Below are positions 51,198-60,198 of a DNA stretch of 64,000 bases, one piece after another. Position 1 is the stretch's first letter. Each line of letters begins with the position of its first letter. The stretch spans positions 33,406-97,405 of the forward strand of contig NZ_RWIN01000149.1 in NCBI RefSeq assembly GCF_009761815.1. The letters are read 5' to 3'. A program made the position numbers and the translations under genes. The DNA is from Pseudomonas sp. PB120 (lineage in GTDB: Bacteria; Pseudomonadota; Gammaproteobacteria; Pseudomonadales; Pseudomonadaceae). The notes below the pieces were generated by a model. The model had not been told where the DNA came from. It did not search any database and was given only the letters and a program-made list of their open reading frames with translations.

Positions 51198-53260
51198 GCG
51201 GCGGCTCCTTCCGTCAGGCAGATACCGGCTCGGCAGGCCTCGCAAATCGGGCAGAAATCCGCTCCTAACGCGGTGCTCACCGTGATCAATCCGCTCTGGG
51301 AGGACGCGATCACCGGCGGCAGTTCTTGAGGCGCAGACAACCCATCAACCGAATCGGGCATTAAGGGCGAGGCGCATGAGACCGGCACGGAATGGCCGCC
51401 AATCTGGATTTCACTGCTGCTGAAAATGCCACCGTGGCCCAGCACAATGTGCTCACCGCCGCCATTGAGGCTGATGCTCGGAGCATCCAGGACAATATGT
51501 GCACCGGCCTTGATGTGAATGGACTGGCCGGCTTCAACGACCAGCGTTTGATCCACTCGGGTGTGGCGGTTGGTGACGTGCAGGGAGTCGTTGGCTTCAA
51601 CACGGATCGAGCGGTCGCCGTGGGTGGTTCGACGCTCGTTGGCTTTCAGCACGGTGATGCTCTGGCCCTTGATGGTTTCCCATCGTTCGTTGCCCACTTC
51701 CAGGCGGCTGTCATGTTCAATCTTCTGCTCCATGTCCCGCTGCGCACGCAGGTAAATCAACTCCTGGCCGGTACGGTCTTCCAGGTGCAGTTCGTTGAAT
51801 CCCGTGCTGCCGGGCGAACTTCGTGAACGAAACACGCTGCGGGTTTTATGCTTGGGCAGTTCATAGGGCACCGGGTTGATGCTGTTGGCCACGCAGCTGC
51901 TGATTTCCGGTTGATCCGGGTCACCCTCCACAAAACTCACGCGCACTTCCATGCCCACTCGCGGAATGACCACGCTGCCATGGGCGTGGCCGGCCCAGAT
52001 GGCGGACACCCGGACCCAGAAACTGCTGTTGCTGTCGTAGTGACCTTCACGGTCCCAAAAGAACTGCACCTTGACCCGACCGTACTGATCGCAATGGATC
52101 TCTTCACCTTTAGGGCCGGTGACCACGGCCGGTTGGGTGCCGAATATTCTTGGTTTTTCGTGGGTCAATGGCGGGCGATAAAACACGTCCCAGGGCGTGG
52201 CGACAAATTGATTGCGGTAGCCCTGGAAACTCGCTTCATCACCCTCATCGATGCGGGTCGCGCTTTCTTCGAGAACCTGAGGTTGCCGACCCTCGTGATG
52301 AACCTCGTTCAGTAACCACAGGTCGTTGTATGGGTCGCAGGGATGTTCGGACAGTTGCATGAAGTGTCCCGAGACCAGCGTCGGCTGATCGCTCTTGCCC
52401 ATCGCCTGGAAGGCTTCGACGCGATGGCGCTCAAAAGCGCGCATGCTCAGGAAATTGCCCCGTTCAGTCCGGTTAAAACCGCCCGGGTATTCGTAATCTT
52501 CCAGATCCGGCCAGGTCTTGCCGATGCCGGGTTGATAGCTGGCCTCGAACCGGAAGCTGGCCTTTTCAAAGTGAAAGGCGCGACGGGATGTCCGGCTGGT
52601 CCCGGCCTTTAGCTGCGTATCGAAACGACTGATTACCGGCCCTTCGGCGACCAGGCCGCTGTCCTGCTGGTAGGGCGTTGAGCCGTCGAGACGCGGGAAA
52701 AAGGTCTGGCCGTCTGCAAACACCAGCACGTGCTGATCTCGGCTGTGCTGAAAGTGGTAATGCAGCCCTTCCTCCTGGCAGAGGCGCTGGATGAAGTTCA
52801 GCGACGACTCTTGGTATTGCACACAAAAGTCACGCGGCGGATAAGTCGAGCCCAGTTGAAACAGGCAGGTATCAGCAAGGATCCCGTGTTCCGCCAGCAG
52901 TCGCTCGATGATCTGCGGCACTGTCAGTTGCTGGAAAGCCCGCTGGTTGATCTGGTGCGCCAGATAGGCCAGTTGTGGAACCAGGGTGAGGCGATAGCGG
53001 GTCAGACGATTGACCGTGTCGCCCCGAGCGACCTGATAAATCTGCCCGTGAATGCCCGCGCCGCAGGCGTTGAAGGCCAGGAAGGCACGTTTGTTCAGCA
53101 ACTCATCCAGGCTGAGATCTGGTCTTTCGCTGACCAGTTCGACGTTGAAGGCGTAGGGCTTGCTGATGAATTCCTGACCGGTGAAAGAGAGCACCTGAAG
53201 CTCGTGTTCGAAATCGGCGATCGTCAGGCTGAAACGGGCGTGTCGGTTAGCGTCTGGCAT
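51194..53260 (-). CDS. vgrG: Type VI secretion tip protein VgrG
   Basis: Spike protein of the type VI secretion machine, 688 residues. The gp27-like part starts FSLTIADFEHELQVLSFTG; YQESSLNFIQRLCQEEGLHY and FADGQTFFPRL follow, then the gp5-like OB domain HCDQYGRVKVQFFWDREG and GMEVRVSFVEGDPDQPEI, and a repeat-rich needle ending near ISLNGGGEHIVLG. The last 80 residues extend past the needle and end in FCPICEACRAGICLTEG, a Cys-rich tail that may bind metal or the adaptor (inference). ATG 53260 follows AAGGAG at good spacing; a longer frame to 53332 lacks a ribosome site. No other T6SS structural genes are in the window, so this is an orphan vgrG island. Confidence 0.93.
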   Translation of the reverse strand: MPDANRHARFSLTIADFEHELQVLSFTGQEFISKPYAFNVELVSERPDLSLDELLNKRAFLAFNACGAGIHGQIYQVARGDTVNRLTRYRLTLVPQLAYLAHQINQRAFQQLTVPQIIERLLAEHGILADTCLFQLGSTYPPRDFCVQYQESSLNFIQRLCQEEGLHYHFQHSRDQHVLVFADGQTFFPRLDGSTPYQQDSGLVAEGPVISRFDTQLKAGTSRTSRRAFHFEKASFRFEASYQPGIGKTWPDLEDYEYPGGFNRTERGNFLSMRAFERHRVEAFQAMGKSDQPTLVSGHFMQLSEHPCDPYNDLWLLNEVHHEGRQPQVLEESATRIDEGDEASFQGYRNQFVATPWDVFYRPPLTHEKPRIFGTQPAVVTGPKGEEIHCDQYGRVKVQFFWDREGHYDSNSSFWVRVSAIWAGHAHGSVVIPRVGMEVRVSFVEGDPDQPEISSCVANSINPVPYELPKHKTRSVFRSRSSPGSTGFNELHLEDRTGQELIYLRAQRDMEQKIEHDSRLEVGNERWETIKGQSITVLKANERRTTHGDRSIRVEANDSLHVTNRHTRVDQTLVVEAGQSIHIKAGAHIVLDAPSISLNGGGEHIVLGHGGIFSSSEIQIGGHSVPVSCASPLMPDSVDGLSAPQELPPVIASSQSGLITVSTALGADFCPICEACRAGICLTEGAAA

Positions 53261-53461
53261 CCATGACTCCTTGTCCTGTGACGTGGCACAGGCTTCGGAA
53301 CGTTGATGCAACGCGAGTGACAGGTCATCCATGACCCCTCACCGCAAACGTCCTGAAGCCGGGTTCAGTGCAACGCTAACAAGGGCGCAATGGAATTGAT
53401 GTCAGACGCTTCCCAAAATGCGTTTTCGCGTTATCGAGACCCAGGCAAAAGCAGTCGAGGC

Positions 53462-54850
53462 TCAACGCACAATCTTGTCCACATGAATCCCCAGCTTCTT
53501 CAGCCGATACCAGAAGCTGCGTTCCGATATCCCGATCAGCTGCGCTGCCGCGGCCTGCACGCCATTGCTCTGCGCCAGGGCCGCCAGGATGTAGGTTTTC
53601 TCGACCTCGGCCAGCGCCGCTTCGAGGTCTGCCGGGACGTTGCCTTCGGTGACCAGCGTGCTGGCATTGGCGGGGCTTGAGGCGAACAGATAGGCCGGTA
53701 GATCCTGCTCTTCAATCACCGCGCCGGACGCGACGATGGTCGCCCGCTCCACGCAGTTCTGCAGTTCGCGGATGTTCCCCGGCCACGAATAATGGGCCAT
53801 GGCCTGCAAGGCCTCCGCGCTGAATCCGGTAAAGCGCTTGCCGGCCGTGGCGCCCAGTGTGTGGGCGAAATGCCGGGCGAGCGGGGCGATGTCTTCGACC
53901 CGTTCGCGCAGGGCAGGCAGCGGGATCGGAAACACATTGAGACGGTAGTAGAGGTCTTCGCGAAACTCCTTGTTGGCCACCGCGTCCAGCAGGTTTTTGT
54001 TGGTCGCGGCGATCACCCGCACATCGACTTTTCGCTCCCGTGGGTCGCCCACCGGTTCGATGACGCGCTCCTGCAGCGCCCGTAGGATTTTTGCCTGCAA
54101 GGCCAGCGGCATTTCGCCAATTTCATCGAGAAACAGCGTGCCTTTGTCGGCCTGCATGAAGCGACCGACCCGGTCCGTCACGGCGCCAGTAAACGCACCT
54201 TTGCGGTGGCCGAACATTTCGCTTTCCAGCAGCCCTTCGGGGATCGCCGCGCAGTTCACCGCAACAAACGGTTTGTCGGCGCGGTTGCCGTGGTTGTGGA
54301 TGGCCCGGGCGACCATCTCCTTGCCGGTGCCGCTTTCGCCGGTCAGCAGAATCGTCGCGTTGCTTTCACGCACCGAGTCGATGGCGTGCAGCACCCGCCG
54401 AAAACTCGGGCTGTCGCCGATCAGGCTGTCGATTTGCCGGTGTTCATCGAGTTCGGCGCGCATGCGCTGGTTGTCTTTGAGGATGTCGCGAAATTGCAGG
54501 GCCTTGCTGACGGTGATGTCCAGTTCATCGATATCGAACGGCTTGGCGATGTAGTCGAAGGCGCCATTGCGCATCGACTGCACGGCGTTTTTCACCGTGC
54601 TGTAGGCGGTCATGACGATCACCGGCAATTGCGGAAAACGGCTTTTGATTTCTGCCAGTAATTGCGGGCCGTCCATGCCGGGCATGCGCCAGTCGCTGAT
54701 CACCAGGTCAATGTCTTCAACCTCCAGCACCTTCAGTGCGTGCAGGCCATTGCCGGCGGTGAACACCACAATGCCGTTCTGGCTCAGGGCCGAGGCCAGC
54801 AGGTCGCAGAGCTTGGGCTCGTCGTCGACCACCAGTACGTTATGCGTCAT
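53462..54850 (-). CDS. Sigma-54-dependent response regulator (NtrC family)
   Basis: A 462-residue enhancer-binding protein: REC (NVLVVDDEPKL, DLVISDWRMPGMDG with phospho-acceptor Asp, MTAYST, KPFD), AAA+ domain with Walker A GESGTGKE, the sigma-54 loop GAFTGA and Walker B LFLDEIGEMP, and a Fis-type helix-turn-helix at the end (ISERSFWYRLKKLGIHV). All sigma-54 activation motifs are intact. Start 54850 overlaps the kinase stop by 11 bases. It controls unknown sigma-54 promoters; none was identified convincingly in the window. Confidence 0.9.
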   Translation of the reverse strand: MTHNVLVVDDEPKLCDLLASALSQNGIVVFTAGNGLHALKVLEVEDIDLVISDWRMPGMDGPQLLAEIKSRFPQLPVIVMTAYSTVKNAVQSMRNGAFDYIAKPFDIDELDITVSKALQFRDILKDNQRMRAELDEHRQIDSLIGDSPSFRRVLHAIDSVRESNATILLTGESGTGKEMVARAIHNHGNRADKPFVAVNCAAIPEGLLESEMFGHRKGAFTGAVTDRVGRFMQADKGTLFLDEIGEMPLALQAKILRALQERVIEPVGDPRERKVDVRVIAATNKNLLDAVANKEFREDLYYRLNVFPIPLPALRERVEDIAPLARHFAHTLGATAGKRFTGFSAEALQAMAHYSWPGNIRELQNCVERATIVASGAVIEEQDLPAYLFASSPANASTLVTEGNVPADLEAALAEVEKTYILAALAQSNGVQAAAAQLIGISERSFWYRLKKLGIHVDKIVR

Positions 54851-56612
54851 CGCTGCCCTCGCTCAAGTCTTCACCGTTAGCCGGAATGTACAGCGTGAAC
54901 GTCGCCCCGGCACCTTGTTCACTGATGCATTCGATGCGCCCGTCATGACTCTCCATGATCGAGAACACCTTGGCCAGACCCAGGCCGGTGCCCGAGGCCT
55001 TGGTGGTGACGAACGGTGTGAAGATCCGCTCCAGCATGTCCGGCTCGATGCCCTGGCCGGTGTCGCCAATGCTGATCACCGTGTAGTGCCGGTTGCTGCT
55101 GATCCCCAGGGTCAGGCGTCCGCCGGCGGGCATCGCGTCGATGGCGTTGACGATCAGGTTCAGGCCGGCCTGCTTGAGTTGTCGCGCATCGGCGTAAAGG
55201 GTGGCGGCGGGGGCTTGATCGTCGATCTGTACATCGATGTTATGGCTGGCCAGTTCCGGCGCACAGAAGCCGATCAATTCATCCACCAGCGGTCGCGCCA
55301 GTTGCGTCGAGCGCATCGGCGCACTGGGTTTGGCGAAGTCGAGGAAGTCAGTGATCAGGTCATTGATCCGGCTGACTTCGCTGACCACGTATTCCAGGTG
55401 GCGCTTGTCGGTCTCGGGCAAATCGGCGCGCCGATGGAGCAATTGCGTGGCGGTCTTGATGATGCCCAGCGGGTTGCGGATTTCATGGGCCAGGCCCATG
55501 GCGACTTCACCCAGCGCATGCAGGCGGTCGCGGCGACGCAGTTGCGATTCCAGGTGCTGAAGCTCGCCGAGGCGTTCGCTCATGTGGTTGAAGGTGCTGC
55601 TCAGTTCCGCCAGTTCATCGCCGCCCGTCACCGACAAGCGCTGGCGGTAGTCTCCGGCGATCACCGCTTGCACACCGTTGGACAGCCCGCGCAATGGCTT
55701 GGTCAGGCGCTGTGAGACCAGCCAGCCCACCGTCAGGGAGGCTGCGGAGCTGAGCAGGAAAATCAGGATGAACAGGTTGCTCTGGTTTACCAGGCCCAAC
55801 AGGCTGGTGTGACGCAGCAGGCCGCTGAAGATCACGCCCTGAAGCTCACCGTTTTCGTTGAGAATCGGCCGGTAGATGCCGCTGTAGCGGCTGGTGGATT
55901 GTTCGATCGGCTGCTTGGTGCTGCGCAGCATCTGTTCGATTTTTTCCGGTACGGCCGGCGGGTGATCCTCGAAGCGCTGGGTGGAAAAGATCTCCGAGAA
56001 GTCATCGGCCTTGGCCAGATAAAGGCGCAGGTCGAGGGAGTGCACGTCGGCCACGCTGGTCAGGAAGCTGCTGTCCAGATAAGTGGCGATCACCAGTTTG
56101 TAATCGACCCCGTCCTGCTCGGTCTCGAAGGTCGAAACCACGGTGCCGGTCGCGACACCACCGACTTGCAACGTCTGCAGTACCGCTTTGGGCGCGGTGC
56201 TGATCTGGCGGACGACGTCGTCGGCGGCGGTGCTGAAGACCACTTTGTGATCGCTGTTGCGCACCAGCGCCACCACGTCGATGCCCATCGAATCGGCAAT
56301 GTCGGTGGTCAGTTTGTCGTGCTTGACCGACAGCCGATCCGTCGGTGGGCGCGTGTAGCGCAGGAACAACTGCGCGACCCTGGCGTTGTCGCGCAGGATT
56401 TCGCTGATCTCGTCCTCGACGATCTTGGTCGACTCCTGCAGCCAGATCCGCACGTTGCTGTCGAAAATCTGCGACAGCGTGGTGGCCGCCAATTCGGCGG
56501 CAATCATCGTCGGGATCACGCTGACCAGCCAGAACGCCAGCACCAGTTTGCGCTGCAGGCTCCAGCCGGAGAGGGCGAAAGGTCGGGCGGTGTCGCGTGA
56601 GTCTTTGATCAT
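54840..56612 (-). CDS. Two-component sensor histidine kinase (HAMP, NtrB-like)
   Basis: A 590-residue inner-membrane kinase: TM1 at residues about 22-45 (LVLAFWLVSVIPTMIAAELA), a large periplasmic sensor (about 46-300), TM2 (LFILIFLLSSAASLTVGWLV), HAMP (LTKPLRGLSNGVQAVIAGDY), the phospho-acceptor block LGEVAMGLAHEIRNPLGIIK and HATPase boxes NLIVNAIDAM, DTGQGIEPDML and TKASGTGLGLAKVFS. ATG 56612 overlaps the stop of the acyltransferase gene by four bases (ATGA). It is followed by the NtrC-like regulator, an obvious cognate pair. Confidence 0.9.
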   Translation of the reverse strand: MIKDSRDTARPFALSGWSLQRKLVLAFWLVSVIPTMIAAELAATTLSQIFDSNVRIWLQESTKIVEDEISEILRDNARVAQLFLRYTRPPTDRLSVKHDKLTTDIADSMGIDVVALVRNSDHKVVFSTAADDVVRQISTAPKAVLQTLQVGGVATGTVVSTFETEQDGVDYKLVIATYLDSSFLTSVADVHSLDLRLYLAKADDFSEIFSTQRFEDHPPAVPEKIEQMLRSTKQPIEQSTSRYSGIYRPILNENGELQGVIFSGLLRHTSLLGLVNQSNLFILIFLLSSAASLTVGWLVSQRLTKPLRGLSNGVQAVIAGDYRQRLSVTGGDELAELSSTFNHMSERLGELQHLESQLRRRDRLHALGEVAMGLAHEIRNPLGIIKTATQLLHRRADLPETDKRHLEYVVSEVSRINDLITDFLDFAKPSAPMRSTQLARPLVDELIGFCAPELASHNIDVQIDDQAPAATLYADARQLKQAGLNLIVNAIDAMPAGGRLTLGISSNRHYTVISIGDTGQGIEPDMLERIFTPFVTTKASGTGLGLAKVFSIMESHDGRIECISEQGAGATFTLYIPANGEDLSEGSDDA

Positions 56613-57736
56613 CGTGCTTCGCTTATTGCAGCAGCCATGGCTGGGTCGGATCGGTCCGGTCGGATAAACAGTTTCAGCAGGCGCAGCAGGCCATCGAGCA
56701 GGCGATTGCGATGGCCGAAAAATACGGTGTTGCCAATGAACGAGCAACCCAGGCGCAGCTTACTGGCATAACCGGCCTGACCGCACGCGTAGAGGCCTAT
56801 GCCCTGTTCAATACAGTAGTCGACATTGGCCAGCCAGCTGCGCACATACAGATTGTGCTCACGGGTTTGCGCCAGGTCATGGGCGAAAAACTTGTCCACC
56901 AGCCGAGTTTCATCCAGCAGCACCAGGTTGAAGGCCACCAGTTCATCGCCGAGCCAGTACAGCACGCACGCGGCCCGTTGATCGAGGTGTTCCAGCACCT
57001 GGCGGAAGTAACCGGGCGGCAGGCGTTCGAAGGTCAGGTCGCTGCGGGTGAGGGTGGCTTGGTAGAGCTCCATCATGCGCGGGAGCAGGTCGTCGACCGA
57101 GCGCCGCCATTCGATGCGCAGCCCTTGACCGCGCAACGTGCGGCGCAGGTCTTTTCGGGTGGATTTGCCAAGGCTGCCGAGGTACGCATCCACCGAACCA
57201 AAGCTGATCGGCAGTTCTGCGCCGGGCAAGCCGGGCATGCTTTGCAGGCCGGCGTCATGGCAGGCCTGCATCCACTGCGGGTCCCGATGCGAGGCATCCT
57301 TGACCGCCAGCAGACCGATGCCGGCCTGATCGGCGTCGTTGCGCGCCAGGGTCAACAACTGCTCAAGCAAGGCCGGGCGCTGATCGGCCGGCAGGTGGCT
57401 GGCCGTGCCGACATGGCATTGCTCGGCCACCGGCGAACCGAGGGCGTAGAGGCGCACATCGAGCAAATTCGGCCACCAGTGGCGCAGCCGTTGGCTGATG
57501 CGTTTGCCCAGGCCCTGAACCGTCGTGTCCAGCGAGTAGGCGGTGGTGAACGCCACGACGGCCGCTTTTAATAACTCGCCCTCGTACAACGCCAGATAAC
57601 GCCACTGGAAACCGGCAACACCGGCCCGCTCAACGGCTCGGTAGTAATCCCAGTTCTCCAGCTCATCGGGGAAACAGTCATTCCAGGCATCGCGGTCGAT
57701 GGCTTCGATCGTCGAAAAGGCGAGGGCAGTGATCAC
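56609..57736 (-). CDS. FemAB-like / GNAT acyltransferase
   Basis: A 375-residue protein of the peptidogalycan-biosynthesis/FemAB-like fold. RDAWNDCFPDELENWDYYRAVE at the start, LGSPVAEQCHVGTASHLP, FGSVDAYLGSLGKSTRKDLR (conserved K-x-R-x-x-R block), and LYWLGDELVAFNLVLLDETR near the end. The C-terminal YACGQAGYASKLRLGCSFIG block matches the acyl-carrier-type proteins grouped under GNAT-6/PF13480. It may transfer an acyl or aminoacyl group. It is the first gene of a tight unit with the NtrB/NtrC-like pair and is separated by about 200 bases from the phosphatase-aminotransferase-hydrolase unit upstream. Confidence 0.75.
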   Translation of the reverse strand: MITALAFSTIEAIDRDAWNDCFPDELENWDYYRAVERAGVAGFQWRYLALYEGELLKAAVVAFTTAYSLDTTVQGLGKRISQRLRHWWPNLLDVRLYALGSPVAEQCHVGTASHLPADQRPALLEQLLTLARNDADQAGIGLLAVKDASHRDPQWMQACHDAGLQSMPGLPGAELPISFGSVDAYLGSLGKSTRKDLRRTLRGQGLRIEWRRSVDDLLPRMMELYQATLTRSDLTFERLPPGYFRQVLEHLDQRAACVLYWLGDELVAFNLVLLDETRLVDKFFAHDLAQTREHNLYVRSWLANVDYCIEQGIGLYACGQAGYASKLRLGCSFIGNTVFFGHRNRLLDGLLRLLKLFIRPDRSDPAMAAAISEAR

Positions 57737-57782
57737 AGCGTTTCCTTAAAATTTCCAGCAATGACTGCCACCCCCTGATCCC

Positions 57783-57916
57783 TGTAGCAGCTGGCGAAGC
57801 CTGCGTCCGGCTGCGCAGCAGCCGTAAAATCAGGCGCTGCGGTGTGTCAGAAGGACTGCGTTGTCCGGTTTTACGACTGCTTCGCAGCCGGACGCAGGCT
57901 TCGCCAGCTGCTACAG
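57783..57916. repeat. Inverted pair (GTAGCAGCTGGCGAAGCCTG family)
   Basis: TGTAGCAGCTGGCGAAGCCT begins at 57783 and the complement ends at 57916, each with a GCGTCCGGCTGCG arm. A different REP-like family from the others in this window. It separates the hydrolase end from the acyltransferase start on the same strand and could uncouple their transcription. Confidence 0.9.
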
Positions 57917-57937
57917 GATCGGGGTATGGCAATGTGT

Positions 57938-58807
57938 TCAGGCCAGTTGCCGATAGTCCTGGTGCACGGGATGTGGCTGTTGCTGGAAACGGTGCTGAAT
58001 AAAGTCCACGCTCAGCTCCACGACGCGGCGGTATTGCAGGTCGACGGTGATCATGTGATAGCAGTCGTCCAGCAGGATCTTCACCACCGGCCCGCCGAGT
58101 TTGCGTTCCACATAATCGGCGTTCCAGCGGCTGGTGATGTCGTCTTCCCGCGAGTGCAGGACCAGCGTTTGCGTGGTGATTTGCGGCATGCGTTTCTTTA
58201 CCGCCGCCACCAGCCGATGCAGTTCCCGCACGCTCACCCCGGACATGGTCAGCAGCCCGGCGTTGCTGCTTTCGCCGGCCTTCATCTGCCGCTCGACAAT
58301 CGCCCGCAGGCGTTCATCCTTAATGCCGTACGGCGATTTTTCGTTGAAGCGGCACAGGTGAACGCCAAACGGAATCGACATGACCAGGCTGCTCAGTTTC
58401 GCCACCCAGGGCATGTTCCAGCCGTCGTAGCGCAAGGTCGTCGAGTACAGCAACAAGCCTTCAATCTGCCCCGGATGTTCGGCGGCGAGGTACATCGACA
58501 GCACCGCGCCCATCGACAAGCCACCGACGAACACATGCTCGTGTTTACGCCGCACGCCGACGAAGGTGTTGCGGGCGCTTTCGTACCAGTCGCGCCAGCC
58601 GGTGGCTTGCAGGTCGGCGTTGTCGCCGCAGTGCCCGGCCAGGGTCGGCACGTACACCGTGCAGCCGGACTTGGCCAGGCCCATGGCGACCCGACGCAAT
58701 TCGGTCGGGGTACCGGTGAGGCCGTGGATCAACAGCACCGCGACCTCACCGTTGCCGAGAACGAAACCGGCGCTGCCTTCGCCCATGTCGATCTCGTGCT
58801 CATTCAT
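57938..58807 (-). CDS. Alpha/beta hydrolase (carboxylesterase type)
   Basis: A 289-residue cytoplasmic hydrolase related to the Est30/YvaK carboxylesterases and thioesterase-like proteins: VAVLLIHGLTGTPTEL, VPTLAGHCGDNADLQATGW, nucleophile elbow FVGGLSMGAVLSMYLAAEHP (S near residue 94), LVLHSREDDI (Asp) and DDCYHMITVD (His). ATG 58807 gives a good N-terminus and overlaps the aminotransferase stop by four bases. It may cleave a thioester or ester intermediate made by its operon partners. Confidence 0.85.
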   Translation of the reverse strand: MNEHEIDMGEGSAGFVLGNGEVAVLLIHGLTGTPTELRRVAMGLAKSGCTVYVPTLAGHCGDNADLQATGWRDWYESARNTFVGVRRKHEHVFVGGLSMGAVLSMYLAAEHPGQIEGLLLYSTTLRYDGWNMPWVAKLSSLVMSIPFGVHLCRFNEKSPYGIKDERLRAIVERQMKAGESSNAGLLTMSGVSVRELHRLVAAVKKRMPQITTQTLVLHSREDDITSRWNADYVERKLGGPVVKILLDDCYHMITVDLQYRRVVELSVDFIQHRFQQQPHPVHQDYRQLA

Positions 58808-60198
58808 CGTTTCATCGCTCGATGCAGCAAGCGGTCGAGCAGGGCGATGCCGAGGTCGATCTCCGGATAACTGATTTCCAGCGATGGCGCCAGGGTGATC
58901 ACGTTCTTGTAGTAACCGCCCACGTCGAGGATCAGGCCCAGGCGTTTGCCGTCGATTTCGATGTCGCCCTTCATGCCTTCTTCGACCATGAAATCCAGGG
59001 TCGCCTTGTCTGGCGTGAAGCCGTCCGGGCCGCAGATTTCGCAGCGCAAGGCCAGCCCCAGGCCGTCGACGTCGCCGATGATCGGGTAGCGTTTCTGCAA
59101 ATCCTTCAAGCCTTCGAGGAAGTACTTGCCCTTGTTCATGACCATCGCGCCGTAGTCGACTTCGCTGGTCATCTTGAACATTTCCAGGCCGACTGCGGTG
59201 CCCAGCGGGTTGGAGGCGAAGGTCGAATGGGTTGAACCTGGCGGGAAGATTTTCGGGTTGATCAGTTCTTCCTTGGCCCAGATGCCGCCCAGCGGATTGA
59301 GGCCGTTGGTCAGCGCCTTGCCGAAGACGATCACGTCCGGCTTGACGTCGAAGTGTTCGATCGACCACAACTTGCCGGTGCGCCAGAAACCCATCTGGAT
59401 TTCATCGACCACCATCAGGATGCCGTGCTGGTCCAGCACATGCTTGAGTTCGCTGTAGAAGTTCATCGGCGGAATCACGTAGCCGCCGGTGCCCTGGATC
59501 GGCTCGACGTAGAACGCGGCGTATTCGCTCTGGCCGACTTTCGGGTCCCAGACGCCGTTGTATTCGGTCTCGAACAGGCGGGCGAATTGCTGCACGCAAT
59601 GGCTGCCGTATTCTTCCTTGGTCATGCCTTTCGGGCCGCGGAAGTGGTACGGGAACGGAATGAAATTGGCGCGCTCGCCAAAGTGGCCGTAGCGGCGGCG
59701 ATAGCGGTAGCTGGAGGTGATCGACGAAGCGCCAAGGGTGCGCCCGTGGTAGCCGCCCTCGAAGGCGAACATCAGGCTTTTGCCGTTGGTGGCGTTGCGC
59801 ACGACCTTCAGCGAGTCCTCGATGGACTGCGAGCCGCCGACGTTGAAGTGCACACGACCGTCGAGGCCGAACTTCTTCTTTGCGTCGACCGCGATCATTT
59901 CCGAGAGCTCGATCTTGCCCTTGTGCAGGTATTGGCTGGCGATCTGCGGCAGGGTGTCGATCTGTTGTTTCAGTGCGTTGTTCAAGCGCGGGTTGGCGTA
60001 ACCGAAGTTGACCGCCGAGTACCACATTTGCAGGTCGAGGTAGGCCTGGTCTTCGGTGTCCCACACGTAGGAGCCTTCGCAGCGACTGAAAATACGCGGC
60101 GGGTCGATGTAGTGAACGGTGTCGCCGTAAGAGCAGTATTTGGCTTCTTTATCCAGAAGGATCTGGTCTTCTGCGGTCGCGATTCGAATATCAGACAT
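58804..60198 (-). CDS. Class III PLP aminotransferase
   Basis: A 464-residue PLP enzyme of the aspartate aminotransferase/acetylornithine-type family: FNVGGSQSIEDSLKVVRNAT (PLP phosphate-binding), FEGGYHGRTLGASSIT, VVDEIQMGFWRTGKLWSIEH and VIVFGKALTNGLNPLGG with the Schiff-base lysine near residue 293. All key residues are present. Amino donor and acceptor are unknown; close relatives are annotated only by family. ATG 60198 follows AGGAAC. It overlaps the end of the HAD phosphatase by eight bases and the start of the hydrolase by four, so the three proteins are probably made from one mRNA. Confidence 0.9.
   Translation of the reverse strand: MSDIRIATAEDQILLDKEAKYCSYGDTVHYIDPPRIFSRCEGSYVWDTEDQAYLDLQMWYSAVNFGYANPRLNNALKQQIDTLPQIASQYLHKGKIELSEMIAVDAKKKFGLDGRVHFNVGGSQSIEDSLKVVRNATNGKSLMFAFEGGYHGRTLGASSITSSYRYRRRYGHFGERANFIPFPYHFRGPKGMTKEEYGSHCVQQFARLFETEYNGVWDPKVGQSEYAAFYVEPIQGTGGYVIPPMNFYSELKHVLDQHGILMVVDEIQMGFWRTGKLWSIEHFDVKPDVIVFGKALTNGLNPLGGIWAKEELINPKIFPPGSTHSTFASNPLGTAVGLEMFKMTSEVDYGAMVMNKGKYFLEGLKDLQKRYPIIGDVDGLGLALRCEICGPDGFTPDKATLDFMVEEGMKGDIEIDGKRLGLILDVGGYYKNVITLAPSLEISYPEIDLGIALLDRLLHRAMKR

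Noticed and set aside
53333..53461. Possible sigma-54 promoter or small gene between vgrG and the response regulator
   Set aside because: No GGCAC/TTGC pair and no open frame with a ribosome site were seen.
57938..59368. 476-residue fusion frame across hydrolase and aminotransferase
   Set aside because: The first 187 residues are an out-of-frame reading of the aminotransferase; the true start is ATG 58807.
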